Part shown: piece after piece, positions 34,587 to 43,013 of the stretch
Position numbering within the stretch: the first letter of the stretch is position 1
Layout: each line of letters starts with the position of its first letter
NCBI GenBank assembly: GCA_902793375.1
Contig: CADBDE010000009.1
Span: 1 to 46,653, forward strand
DNA length: 46,653 nucleotides
Direction of reading: 5' to 3'
DNA from: an uncultured Erysipelotrichaceae bacterium
Lineage (GTDB): Bacteria; Bacillota_I; Bacilli_A; RF39; UBA660
Position numbers and translations under genes: made by a program
The notes under the pieces: model-generated
What the model was told of the DNA's origin: nothing
Seen by the model: the letters and a program-made list of their open reading frames with translations, nothing else
The model's database searches: none

Positions 34587-35684
34587 CTATATCTTTTGTT
34601 TTGATAAAATGTTAATCTCTATACTCTCACAAATTCCTTGTAATTCATGGCTTCTTTGCGCTGACGGATACTTAATTGTCAACTTGTAAAGCTTTGTATT
34701 ATCATCGGTATATTCAAAAGTTTCACTTGACGTTTTTATTTCTTTGAAATATGTTCCATCATCATCATTTATTATATTAGAACTCAATACAACATCTGTA
34801 TCTGTTCCTGAAACCACTTCATACAATTCATACTCAAGTGGCAAATTAGTTGTTGCACGTATTACAACTTCATAATCAAGAGTTACTTCTGATCTATTTG
34901 TTCCGTCGGTATTAGAAACACTAAATGTATAAGAGTTCGTGTCTCCTGGCTTCATTTCATTTAATGTTATGTTTTGATGAGTATAAGTATCATTTACTAA
35001 ATAAAATGCAATATCTATTGGAGCATTTCCACTAGCTTCAGTTCTAAACCTTGATAATGTAAAAGGTATCAAGAAGCATAGCATAACTAGTAGAACAAAT
35101 AATATTATGATCTCTAGTTTTAATCTATTATTATTTTTTATTAATTCCATAATATCAATCCTACCATTATTTTTTATTTTTTCTTTTTTAACCTCATTCT
35201 TAAACGTTGCCGCACACCAACACATAAATGTTATGGTTATAAAACACATAATCATTACTTTTGGAGTAGTAAGTACTTTAGCAAGTATAAATGCCCTTGA
35301 GATTGTTTTAACTGTTTTACCTATTATCTGATCCTTATTAATTGGATTATCTACTGTATTATTAGCATCTCCCTTAGTAACATAGTAATTATCATTTATT
35401 TCTACAATTCTATGAGTAATAATTGAATCATTTTCTTTAAAAGATATTATATCTCCAACATTATAATTAGTATCAAGTTTTACAAGAATCATGTCTCCTT
35501 TTTCAATTGCTGGTGACATACTTCCACTTATTATTTCAAAAAAAGTATATCCAAATATATTTGGATAATCTTTATGTAATATTTTTATAGATACAAAATT
35601 ATAAATTGCCATACTCATTATAGAAAAGGTAAATATAATTAGTAATACAGTTAATGATTTAGAAACAATTTTACGTATCTTCAT
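34587..35684 (-). CDS. SipW-type signal peptidase fused to a TasA-like domain
   Basis: A 365-residue natural fusion. Residues 1-165 are a complete SipW-type peptidase: an N-terminal helix (10-30), Ser55 in ISGSMSPAIEKGD, His91 in IITHRI, the TKGDANNT box with Asp106 and Asp112, and a C-terminal helix (142-160). A linker then leads to a second hydrophobic core (about 188-207) with FTLSRFRTEASG and PIDIAFYLVND, the TasA-like signal and mature start, followed by a beta domain with the strand SNTDGTNRSEVTLDYEVVIR. The peptidase could cut its own fused subunit or its neighbours. AGGAGG precedes the ATG. I see no frameshift, so the fusion looks real. Confidence 0.88.
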   Translation of the reverse strand: MKIRKIVSKSLTVLLIIFTFSIMSMAIYNFVSIKILHKDYPNIFGYTFFEIISGSMSPAIEKGDMILVKLDTNYNVGDIISFKENDSIITHRIVEINDNYYVTKGDANNTVDNPINKDQIIGKTVKTISRAFILAKVLTTPKVMIMCFITITFMCWCAATFKNEVKKEKIKNNGRIDIMELIKNNNRLKLEIIILFVLLVMLCFLIPFTLSRFRTEASGNAPIDIAFYLVNDTYTHQNITLNEMKPGDTNSYTFSVSNTDGTNRSEVTLDYEVVIRATTNLPLEYELYEVVSGTDTDVVLSSNIINDDDGTYFKEIKTSSETFEYTDDNTKLYKLTIKYPSAQRSHELQGICESIEINILSKQKI

Positions 35685-35690
35685 AATTTA

Positions 35691-36290
35691 TTAACCTCCT
35701 GTATATTCAGTTAAAGTATCACCGTCAACATATTGAGTTACATTAACTGATACAGGAATCATTATTTGATTATTCAAAACTGTTCCTAAACTAGAATCTT
35801 TTTCATTATTATTATCATCATTAATCCATTCTATATACACTCTTATAGTATTCGTTTCTCCATCATCTATATCATCAAGCGTAATTACATTACTATAAGT
35901 GTATTCAGCGGTTCTCACTATATCTTTATCATCAATCTCTTTAATCTCAGTAATTACAAATTGATCTGGATCTAATACAGAAAAATCAAAAGTAATATCA
36001 TATCTAATAGAAGTATCTGCATCATTTGGGTCAATTTCTATATCAAAATAACCATTTAATCCAGGGGCTGCTTTACCTTCTTTAACATATTCAGAAGTAC
36101 TCCAAGTAAAATTATTTATTGTAAATTCAGAAGTACTACCTGATAACATATTATCATTTACTTTAATTTCCCACTTTGCAATTGTAAGCTCACTTGTATT
36201 AGTTCTTTGACTTTCAAATAAAGCATAACTTCCTACGAATATCATCACTAAGAAAAAGAATGGTGCAAGCACCATTGTATATTTCTTCAT
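35691..36290 (-). CDS. TasA-like secreted protein
   Basis: A 199-residue exported protein with a short head (MKKYT), a hydrophobic core (MVLAPFFFLVMIFVGSYALF), then TIAKWEIKVNDN, the TasA-type mature start. YFDIEIDPNDADTSIRYDIT and NTIRVYIEW match the plus-strand gene at 26683-27261. Its start overlaps the degenerate peptidase stop as TAATG, and its stop is just before the fusion gene. Probably a minor fibre subunit. The signal has SYALFES rather than an AWFT segment. Confidence 0.85.
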   Translation of the reverse strand: MKKYTMVLAPFFFLVMIFVGSYALFESQRTNTSELTIAKWEIKVNDNMLSGSTSEFTINNFTWSTSEYVKEGKAAPGLNGYFDIEIDPNDADTSIRYDITFDFSVLDPDQFVITEIKEIDDKDIVRTAEYTYSNVITLDDIDDGETNTIRVYIEWINDDNNNEKDSSLGTVLNNQIMIPVSVNVTQYVDGDTLTEYTGG

Positions 36291-36808
36291 TATTTCTTTC
36301 TAACTTCCATAACAATTGCATATATTTCATATATAAATAGAAGAAATAAAGGAAATACAACAATTAGCAAAAATCCCCATTTAGATTGTAATATATACAA
36401 TACTTTTCCTAAGAATGATAGTGTTTCAGCTGTCTTTTCAGATCCTAAAACATATTCACTTGATACAAGAGTATTATCTCTTAAAGAATATGTAACCTCT
36501 GAATCATTTACTTTTTCTTTTCTAGTGACTTCCGTAAATTTAATTTTATGATCAGCAGAGTAAGTGTCATAATAGAACACTTTATCTCCTACTTCAACAT
36601 CTTCATCTGTAACTGGCTTTAATACAAGTATAGAATTTTCTTTATAATCAGGTGCAAGTGAATCATCATCAAGAGCTATATAATACTTCCCTAAAAATTT
36701 AGATACACCATATTCATTTTTGTTAAACAACAATCCAGTTGTAAACGCTATAACTACCAAATAAATGCATATAAAAATGCCTAATACTATTTTTAATACT
36801 TTTTTCAT
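36290..36808 (-). CDS. Degenerate SipW-type signal peptidase homologue
   Basis: A 172-residue membrane protein with two helices, residues about 8-27 and 143-162. The layout is that of a SipW-type peptidase. The catalytic Ser region reads LDDDSLAPDYKENS, which keeps Ser50 in the S-x-x-P spacing, but the THR(V/I) His is replaced (KIKFTEVT, Phe91 at the aligned position; His87 lies four residues earlier). The TKGD box has become SLRD. Loss of the general base predicts little or no peptidase activity, so it could be a chaperone or regulator. It heads the four-gene unit, with AGAGGTA before the ATG, and is translationally coupled to the next TasA-like gene. Confidence 0.75.
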   Translation of the reverse strand: MKKVLKIVLGIFICIYLVVIAFTTGLLFNKNEYGVSKFLGKYYIALDDDSLAPDYKENSILVLKPVTDEDVEVGDKVFYYDTYSADHKIKFTEVTRKEKVNDSEVTYSLRDNTLVSSEYVLGSEKTAETLSFLGKVLYILQSKWGFLLIVVFPLFLLFIYEIYAIVMEVRKK

Positions 36809-36846
36809 ATTTAATTACCTCTAAAACCCATATTATTATATAAATA

Positions 36847-36875
36847 AATATAACACATATTAATATTAAGTGCAA
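36847..36875 (-). promoter_or_regulatory. Promoter of the first fibre unit
   Basis: The minus strand has TTGCAC (36870-36875), a 17-base spacer and TATATT (36847-36852), 38 bases before the ATG. Confidence 0.6.
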
Positions 36876-36905
36876 GTATTATAAAGGCTTAACATTTATA
36901 AAAAA

Positions 36906-36924
36906 AGAAGTAATAAATACTTCT
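36906..36924 (-). terminator. Terminator of XRE regulator gene
   Basis: Hairpin arms AGAAGTA / TACTTCT on the minus strand right after the stop, followed by seven T residues. Confidence 0.8.
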
Positions 36925-36927
36925 TAA

Positions 36928-37533
36928 TTATTTTAATACTTTCTTACACCATGTTTTTTTACCACATTTTGGACATCTCATTTTTCTAGTTCTATTAACA
37001 TGTTGTGCAAAAAACACTTGATTATATGTTGGTATGAATTTATGATGGCAATCTTTACACTCATAATACCCAGCAATTTGTTCTATTCTTAAATCAAAAC
37101 ACATACTTATCAAAAATATAATAATACCAAATGCAATTATTAAACCTCTTACCCACTCTTCCATATCAACCAAAAATGATATTCCAATTGCAGTAAATAA
37201 AATAATAAGTGCTAAAGCTCCAATCAATATTTCTAATCTTAACAATCTTTTATCAGACTCTTCTTTTAATTGTGTCATTTCTAATAGGTTTTCCTCTAGT
37301 TTTTTTTCATTATTTTTCATATCTACTTTTTCACCACTAAACAAATCATTAATTGTAATTCCAAGTATATCACATATAATTGGCATATTTGATGCATCAG
37401 GTAAACAAATACCATTTTCCCATTTTGATATTGCTCTATCACTTATATTTAATTTTTCTGCCAATTCACTTTGTGTAATGCCTTTTTCTTTTCTTTTTTC
37501 TTGTATATATTTACCAATTTTTATTTGATTCAT
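36928..37533 (-). CDS. XRE-family regulator with membrane helices and zinc ribbon
   Basis: A 201-residue protein in three parts. Residues about 5-60 are a Cro/CI-type helix-turn-helix (GITQSELAEKLNISDRAISKWENG). Two hydrophobic segments follow (about 100-120 and 130-146), and a C-terminal zinc ribbon is formed by CKDCHHKF and CPKC plus a basic tail. The regulator is therefore membrane-bound, able to sense something at the membrane. It is on the same strand, just upstream of the fibre locus but with its own terminator. It is a candidate regulator of the locus; no binding site has been shown. AAAGGAG precedes the ATG. Confidence 0.85.
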   Translation of the reverse strand: MNQIKIGKYIQEKRKEKGITQSELAEKLNISDRAISKWENGICLPDASNMPIICDILGITINDLFSGEKVDMKNNEKKLEENLLEMTQLKEESDKRLLRLEILIGALALIILFTAIGISFLVDMEEWVRGLIIAFGIIIFLISMCFDLRIEQIAGYYECKDCHHKFIPTYNQVFFAQHVNRTRKMRCPKCGKKTWCKKVLK

Positions 37534-37603
37534 ATTAGTTTCTCCTTTCTTGCATTACATTTTATATTAAATAGTATAAAAAATACACGAACTAGAAGTT
37601 GAG

Positions 37604-37822
37604 TTATTGAAAATTAAATATAATTCCTAATACTGCTAGTATAAATGGTACTAAACTAGCAACCATCGTCCACATACCAATATTCTTCAACTCTTCTTTT
37701 GAGGCATTTTTATTATAACCCTTCCATATTAATAATTCACTGTTATGTCCATTATAAATGTATAAACCCGCTATAAAAATTAAAGAACCAAATATAATCA
37801 TAAAAATTGAAAAACCAAGCAT
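37604..37822 (-). CDS. Small two-helix membrane protein (DUF3784-like)
   Basis: A 72-residue protein with two membrane helices (residues 3-23 and 50-70) and a loop with WKGYNKNASKEELKNIG, which resembles the DUF3784 family of small membrane proteins. AAAGGTG precedes the ATG. It lies upstream of the XRE gene on the same strand, with a 70-base gap. Function unknown. Confidence 0.7.
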   Translation of the reverse strand: MLGFSIFMIIFGSLIFIAGLYIYNGHNSELLIWKGYNKNASKEELKNIGMWTMVASLVPFILAVLGIIFNFQ

Positions 37823-37874
37823 AATTATTCACCTTTCTATATTAATTATTATAACATATTAATATATTATAAAA

Positions 37875-37899
37875 AAGTTTTAAGATATACTTAAAACTT
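37875..37899 (-). terminator. Terminator before the small membrane protein gene
   Basis: Hairpin arms AAGTTTTAAG / CTTAAAACTT with a five-base loop, followed by TTTTTTA on the minus strand. It closes the transcript that holds the possible 18-residue peptide. Confidence 0.75.
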
Positions 37900-37913
37900 A
37901 TTTTAATATTTTA

Positions 37914-37970
37914 CTATTCACTTGGAGATACTTCTTGTATATCAGTTCCTTTATTTTCTATATCATCCAT
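37914..37970 (-). CDS. Possible 18-residue acidic peptide gene
   Basis: An ATG at 37970 opens a frame of 18 residues (MDDIENKGTDIQEVSPSE) ending in TAG. AGGA lies ten bases upstream and a strong terminator begins 15 bases after the stop. It could be a real short gene, a leader peptide, or the remnant of a lost acidic gene. Only the framing signals support it. Confidence 0.3.
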   Translation of the reverse strand: MDDIENKGTDIQEVSPSE

Positions 37971-38037
37971 AATTAACACATCCTATTATAATTAATAATA
38001 ACATATTTATAAATTAACTACTAATTCTTTTGTATTA

Positions 38038-39333
38038 CTAATGCCTTATAACTCTAAATTTTTCTACGCTTATTTTTTCGTTATTATCTATTTCAGCTTT
38101 ATTCTTTGCTATTTTAATTTGTTCTTCAACAGTGTCTACACCTTCCAAATCAGGAAGTAACACACCTCTTTTAAATCCACTCGATACTATAACTCCATAT
38201 TTTTTTGGATTTAATTCACTAATATTTTTAACACTTTCTAGTGTTGTTAAAACATCTACACTTATTTCTAAACTATCTAATTCTTCTTTTTCTATTGGAT
38301 TAAATCTTGGATCTTTTGTTGAAGCACTAATTGCATTATTTATTATTTCTTTTGCAATGCAATTTGTTGTAGGTAGAATTGTACCAATACAACCTCTTAA
38401 TAATCCATTCTTATGAATTGATACAAAAACTCCAGCTCTATTACTTAACATTTCATCAGATATATCGGAAGGTATTTCTATTATTCTTCCATTTTTTATA
38501 TACTCTTCAATCGTTTGTTTTGCTAAAGCTACATATGAATCAAGTGGATAATATGAGCAAATACCATAACCAACTCCTGTTATATCTTCATGTGAATAAA
38601 ACTTTGATTTTACTTGAATACCATCTAATACTCCACTCATTATTACAAAAGATCTATGTCCACATTCAGCTACTTTGTCTAGAAATTCTTCATCAAAATC
38701 TAGTAGTTCACTAAATCTAGCATTACTCATTATATCCATTATTCTTTCATCGTATATAGGACCCTCTTTAACATAGCCATATGGGCCATATTCTTGTAGT
38801 TTATGAGATAAATCACCACTTGCTATATAAACAACTTTTCTATTTAAGTTATTAATTGCTTTACCAATTGCTTTTCCCATTTCATAGTGTTTCTCTAAAG
38901 ATAATCCACTTAATCCAAGAACAATTATTTTATAATCTGATAAATATTTTCTTATAAAATATAAAGGAACCATTGATCCATGATCAAGATCATTATTGTT
39001 CATCTTTTTGCAAGGAATATTTATTTCATTTGATATTTTTTCTATTTCATCTATCAACTCAATATCATAATCTTCATAAAATGATACTTCTGGGGCTCCA
39101 AAAGATGAGAATGATCCCTCAACTTTACTTTCATTTGGTATATAAAAACAATCCTTATATAAAGGGGCATGTGGACTAGAAATAACTATTGTTTCAGGAT
39201 TCAAATTTCCTATTTCACTTGCTATTTGTTCATAAGATTTAATTGTCTTTTTAATCTCTTTTTCTCTACCTTTTCCTACTTCAGGAATAATTAATGGTGG
39301 ATGAGGTAACATAAATGCTCCAAGTAATTCCAT
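38038..39333 (-). CDS. LigB-like / AMMECR1 fusion protein (AmmeMemoRadiSam type)
   Basis: A 431-residue two-domain protein. Residues 1 to about 255 look like a class III extradiol dioxygenase (LigB/Memo) fold: [42 protein letters not shown] and [11 protein letters not shown] carry the metal-type His and Asp residues. Residues about 280-431 are an AMMECR1 domain with [18 protein letters not shown] and [22 protein letters not shown]. Such fusions occur with a radical SAM partner in the AmmeMemoRadiSam set, but no partner is in this window. The ATG at 39333 has AAGGAGAA five bases before it and starts at the domain edge, 17 codons inside the longest frame. The reaction is not established. Confidence 0.88.
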   Translation of the reverse strand: MELLGAFMLPHPPLIIPEVGKGREKEIKKTIKSYEQIASEIGNLNPETIVISSPHAPLYKDCFYIPNESKVEGSFSSFGAPEVSFYEDYDIELIDEIEKISNEINIPCKKMNNNDLDHGSMVPLYFIRKYLSDYKIIVLGLSGLSLEKHYEMGKAIGKAINNLNRKVVYIASGDLSHKLQEYGPYGYVKEGPIYDERIMDIMSNARFSELLDFDEEFLDKVAECGHRSFVIMSGVLDGIQVKSKFYSHEDITGVGYGICSYYPLDSYVALAKQTIEEYIKNGRIIEIPSDISDEMLSNRAGVFVSIHKNGLLRGCIGTILPTTNCIAKEIINNAISASTKDPRFNPIEKEELDSLEISVDVLTTLESVKNISELNPKKYGVIVSSGFKRGVLLPDLEGVDTVEEQIKIAKNKAEIDNNEKISVEKFRVIRH

Positions 39334-39433
39334 ATCTATTCTCCTTAATAATATATTAACATATTTATAATCTCTATGGTACAATTAGAATAAAGATAGG
39401 ATAATTATAAAAAAATTAATTAATAGAAAAAAC

Positions 39434-39451
39434 AGCTTACATTAATAAGCT
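39434..39451 (-). terminator. Terminator of phosphofructokinase gene
   Basis: Hairpin AGCTTA / TAAGCT on the minus strand right after the stop codon, followed by GTTTTTTC. Confidence 0.75.
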
Positions 39452-39453
39452 AT

Positions 39454-40686
39454 TTATTTTTTTAAACTAATATGTTGAGGTATTCCATCTTTATATATTT
39501 GTTTAACTTCTCCTTGGATTAATGGTCTTAAATAATCAATTAATTCTTTTTTAACATAATTATTATCAACATCTATCCATTCAATTGGAATCTTTTTTTC
39601 TATATTTGCTATCTTGTGAATATCATCAAATACTTCATATTTTATTTTATATGGTTTATTAGAAATTCTATTCATAGCAACCATTTTTCCTGAATCTCCA
39701 GCAAAAGCTAAATCAGCACCTTTCTTACCACAATTAAAGGCTTCATCCAAATCTGTTTTTGAAGATAAATGAGCAGCTGCTCTTTGAAGAGTAGATAAAG
39801 TAATTGCTCTTGTTTTAACTCCTAATTCTTTTTTTAATGTTTTACAAAGTATTTCAGCACACCCTGATAATTCTTTGTGTCCAAATGAATCAACAAGTAA
39901 ATTTGAATCTGTTAATTCACAAATAAATTGATCATCTTCAGTTTTTATTCCTTCAGATACTGCAATTACTATAGATGATTTTTTCTCTAATAATTTTCTT
40001 GTTTCTACAACAAAGGTGTCAAGGTTAAATGGTATTTCTGGTAAATAAATTGCATCTACTCCTTCTCCTGTTTCATCCTTTGCTAAAGATGCTGCTGAAG
40101 TTAACCAACCAGCGTGTCTACCCATTATTTCAACAATTGCAACAGTTGGTTTTGTACTTCCATAGCAATTATTATCTTGAATTACTTCCCTTAAAGTAGT
40201 AGCAATATACTTGCAAGCACTACCAAATCCTGGACAATGATCAGTTATTGGTAAATCATTATCTATTGTTTTTGGAACTCCAATAAAATTTTGTTTTTTA
40301 TTTTTTAATTTGGCATAATCAGATAAAGATTCAACAGTATCCATTGAATCATTTCCACCAATATATATAAATGAATCAATTGAATGTTTATCTAATATTT
40401 TAAATACTTTTTCATAGGTATCTTCATGATCTTTAAAACTTCCTAATTTAAAACGACAAGTCTCCAAAAAACTTGAAGGAGTTCTTTTCAATAATTCTAA
40501 ATTATTTTTATCTTTAAAATAATCATCTAAATCAATAATATGATCATCAAGTAATCCTTCTATTCCATTTACCATTCCATATACTTTATCAAAACCTTTT
40601 TTCTTTGCTTCATAATAAACTCCTGCTAAAGAAGCATTTATAACAGAAGTTGGTCCCCCAGATTGTCCAACTATTAATTTTTTCAT
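39454..40686 (-). CDS. pfp: PPi-type 6-phosphofructokinase
   Basis: A 410-residue phosphofructokinase. It starts KKLIVGQSGGPTSVINASLAG, and has IYIGGNDSMDTVE and the catalytic VPKTIDNDLPITD. The GGNDS motif (instead of the GGDGS of ATP-dependent enzymes) and the long form fit the pyrophosphate-using or group III clade. MGRHAGWLTSAASLA is a further family mark. It converts fructose-6-phosphate to the 1,6-bisphosphate in glycolysis; PPi use is inferred from sequence. GGAGG five bases before the ATG at 40686 decides the start. It stands alone between terminators. Confidence 0.9.
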   Translation of the reverse strand: MKKLIVGQSGGPTSVINASLAGVYYEAKKKGFDKVYGMVNGIEGLLDDHIIDLDDYFKDKNNLELLKRTPSSFLETCRFKLGSFKDHEDTYEKVFKILDKHSIDSFIYIGGNDSMDTVESLSDYAKLKNKKQNFIGVPKTIDNDLPITDHCPGFGSACKYIATTLREVIQDNNCYGSTKPTVAIVEIMGRHAGWLTSAASLAKDETGEGVDAIYLPEIPFNLDTFVVETRKLLEKKSSIVIAVSEGIKTEDDQFICELTDSNLLVDSFGHKELSGCAEILCKTLKKELGVKTRAITLSTLQRAAAHLSSKTDLDEAFNCGKKGADLAFAGDSGKMVAMNRISNKPYKIKYEVFDDIHKIANIEKKIPIEWIDVDNNYVKKELIDYLRPLIQGEVKQIYKDGIPQHISLKK

Positions 40687-40761
40687 AATTACCTCCATAC
40701 AAATAATTATATATTATTATCTAAATTATTCAACAGTCTTTAATATTTCATAATAAAAAAG

Positions 40762-40780
40762 CTTGTAATAAATTTACAAG
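40762..40780 (-). terminator. Terminator of the redox operon
   Basis: Hairpin CTTGTAA / TTACAAG abutting the trxB stop, followed by GCTTTTTT on the minus strand. Confidence 0.8.
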
Positions 40781-41689
40781 TTATTTCTTTTCATTAATAT
40801 ATTTAATAGCTGCAGTAGCTGCAACTGCACCATCACTTGTTGCAGTAACTAATTGTCTTACTTCTTTTGTACGATTATCTCCTGCTACAAAGATTCCTTC
40901 AACATTTGTATTACATTTTTCATCTGAAATAATATATCCACTATTATCTAAATTAATTATTTTTCCAAAATTTTGATTTTCAGGAATTCTTCCTACTGCT
41001 ACAAATAATCCATCAACCTTAATTGTTGATTCTATTCCTTCTTTGTCAGTAACTACAATGCTTTCTAGCTTTTCGTTTGAATTAAGCTTTGTAACATTAC
41101 TATTATAAATAAATTCAACATTATTTTTTTCTTTTAAAAGATTAACTGTTGATTCTGATCCTCTAAATTCATCTCTTCTATGTATTAAGTACACTTTTTC
41201 TACAATACCTGATAAGTATAAAGCATCTTCTAAGGCAGTATTGCCACCACCTACAACAGCAACAGTTTTCTTTTTATAGAAAGCACCATCACAAGTAGCA
41301 CAATATGATATTCCTTTACCCACTAATTCATCTTCATTAGAGATTCCTAATTTTCTATTTTCTGAACCAGTTGCAATTATTATTGCTTTTGTTTTATAAG
41401 TGTTTTTAGTAGTAATTACTTCCTTTTCATTATCTTGATTATTAATATCTACTACTTTCTCAAATTTTATTTCTGCCCCTAAATTTTTAGCTTGATTATA
41501 TAGTTTAGTAGCAAAATCAAAACCAGAAATATGTTCCTCAACAGGATAATTTTCTATATCAAGAGTATTTATTATTTGTCCACCATAACTTTTAGCTTCT
41601 AATACTAATACATTTTTAGATGCTCGTCTTGCATAAATAGCTGCAGTAAGACCAGCTGGACCTGCTCCAATTACAATAATATCATACAT
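40781..41689 (-). CDS. trxB: Thioredoxin reductase
   Basis: A 302-residue low-molecular-weight flavoenzyme that passes electrons from NADPH through FAD to thioredoxin. Visible are the FAD fingerprint VIGAGPAGLTAAIYARRA at the start, the redox pair CATCDGAF in mid-protein, the NAD(P) fingerprint VVGGGNTALEDAL and the C-terminal FVAGDNRTKEVRQLVTATSDG. It follows trxA after three bases with AGGTGA as ribosome binding site. It reduces TrxA, which in turn likely feeds the peroxidase of the same operon. Confidence 0.97.
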   Translation of the reverse strand: MYDIIVIGAGPAGLTAAIYARRASKNVLVLEAKSYGGQIINTLDIENYPVEEHISGFDFATKLYNQAKNLGAEIKFEKVVDINNQDNEKEVITTKNTYKTKAIIIATGSENRKLGISNEDELVGKGISYCATCDGAFYKKKTVAVVGGGNTALEDALYLSGIVEKVYLIHRRDEFRGSESTVNLLKEKNNVEFIYNSNVTKLNSNEKLESIVVTDKEGIESTIKVDGLFVAVGRIPENQNFGKIINLDNSGYIISDEKCNTNVEGIFVAGDNRTKEVRQLVTATSDGAVAATAAIKYINEKK

Positions 41690-41692
41690 ATT

Positions 41693-42004
41693 TTAGTCAC
41701 CTATAAGAGTATTAATATCATCTTTAGATATTAATCCAACACTTCTTTTAGTTTCTTTTCCTTGTTCAAATAAAACTAAACAAGGAATTGAAGATACATT
41801 ATACTTTTCTGCTAATAGATCTTCATCATCAATATTAATTGATACAATCTTAACATTATCATTTTCTAATGCAACTTCTTCAATTATTGGTTTCAACATT
41901 TGACATGGTCCACACCAATTAGCATTAAAATCTGCTAATACTTTAATATCACTATTTAATACTTCATCTTCAAAATTCTCTTTATTAACCTCTATTACTT
42001 TCAT
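41693..42004 (-). CDS. trxA: Thioredoxin
   Basis: A 103-residue thioredoxin with the active site NWCGPCQML and the fold marks VLADFNANW and YNVSSIPCLVLFEQGKE (cis-Pro). AAAGGA lies nine bases upstream of the ATG at 42004, inside the MarR gene's end; a longer frame from 42013 would have no spacing from that site. It should reduce disulfides, ribonucleotide reductase and the peroxidase encoded upstream. Confidence 0.96.
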   Translation of the reverse strand: MKVIEVNKENFEDEVLNSDIKVLADFNANWCGPCQMLKPIIEEVALENDNVKIVSINIDDEDLLAEKYNVSSIPCLVLFEQGKETKRSVGLISKDDINTLIGD

Positions 42005-42449
42005 CAATATCATTCCTTTCTACATTTAATAAAACTTTATTAACTAATTTATATAATGTAATTGCTTCTTCATCTGATAAATCAATACACTTCCCCATTT
42101 TTTTAGGAATAGTTAAAGCTTTAGTTTTTAACTGTTTTCCTTTATCAGTTATGGTTACTTCAAGATTTCTTTCATCTTTTGTTGATCTAACACGAGTAAT
42201 ATATCCTTTAGATTCAAGTTTTTTAAGAAGAGGAGTTAAAGTACTTGAATCAAGAAGTAAAGTGTTTCCTATTTCTTTAACATTACTTTTTTCTTTTTCC
42301 CAAAAATACATCATTACTATATATTGAGTATAAGTTAAATCTAATTCATCAAGTAATGGTGTATATTTTCTAATTATTTCTTTAGAACACAAATAAATTG
42401 GAAAACATAATTGATTTTTAAGACTTAGTACATTACTATCATTATCCAT
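41985..42449 (-). CDS. MarR-family regulator, OhrR-like with Cys15
   Basis: A 154-residue winged-helix regulator. The N-terminus carries NQLCFPIYLCS; with the ATG at 42449 as start, the redox Cys is residue 15, exactly the position used by OhrR peroxide sensors. YTQYIVMMYFWE precedes the wing region, and STLTPLLKKLESKGYI is the recognition helix. AGGTG six bases before this ATG supports it over the GTG three codons earlier. It probably represses its own operon and releases it on oxidation by organic peroxide or bleach-type oxidants. A 24-bp palindrome before the peroxidase gene is the likely operator. Confidence 0.9.
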   Translation of the reverse strand: MDNDSNVLSLKNQLCFPIYLCSKEIIRKYTPLLDELDLTYTQYIVMMYFWEKEKSNVKEIGNTLLLDSSTLTPLLKKLESKGYITRVRSTKDERNLEVTITDKGKQLKTKALTIPKKMGKCIDLSDEEAITLYKLVNKVLLNVERNDIDESNRG

Positions 42450-42458
42450 AATATTCAC

Positions 42459-42998
42459 CTATAACAATTCTAATAAGTCTTTTTCTATATCTTTTGGATC
42501 AAATGTTGGATTATATCTTTTTACAGCATTACCATCTTTATCTACTAAAAATTTAGTAAAATTCCAAACAATATCTCCATCTTTTTTACAAGTTGAACTT
42601 ATCTTTTTAATAGCTTTCATAGCCATTTTATTTTTTAATCCTTTAACATCTTCTTTAGGTTGTTGTTCTTTCAAAATAGTAAATACTCGGCTTTCATTTT
42701 CTCCATTTACTTCAATTTTTGCAAATTGATCAAATTTAGTTTGATATTTTGCAGTACAGAACTCATGAATTTCATTATCATCGCCAGGTGCTTGATGACC
42801 AAATTGATTACATGGAAAATCTAATACTTCAAATCCTTTATCATGGTATTTTTCATACAATTTTTCTATTGCTTCATATTGTGGAGTAAAGCCACAACCA
42901 GTTGCAGTATTTACAACTAATGATACTTTTCCCTTTAAAGTAGATAAATCAAATTCTTCACCATTTCTTTTTTTTACTTTCAAATCATAGATATTCAT
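42459..42998 (-). CDS. Glutathione peroxidase-like thiol peroxidase
   Basis: A 179-residue GPx-family peroxidase. The peroxidatic Cys35 lies in VNTATGCGFTPQYEAIEKLY. Gln of FPCNQFGHQ and Trp of VWNFTKFLVD complete the catalytic set. Bacterial members use thioredoxin rather than glutathione, which fits trxA and trxB downstream. It is the first gene of the redox operon, with AAGGAGG before the ATG, ten bases before the MarR start. Reduction of lipid or organic hydroperoxides is the expected role. Confidence 0.93.
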   Translation of the reverse strand: MNIYDLKVKKRNGEEFDLSTLKGKVSLVVNTATGCGFTPQYEAIEKLYEKYHDKGFEVLDFPCNQFGHQAPGDDNEIHEFCTAKYQTKFDQFAKIEVNGENESRVFTILKEQQPKEDVKGLKNKMAMKAIKKISSTCKKDGDIVWNFTKFLVDKDGNAVKRYNPTFDPKDIEKDLLELL

Positions 42999-43013
42999 AT
43001 AACATCCTCCTTA

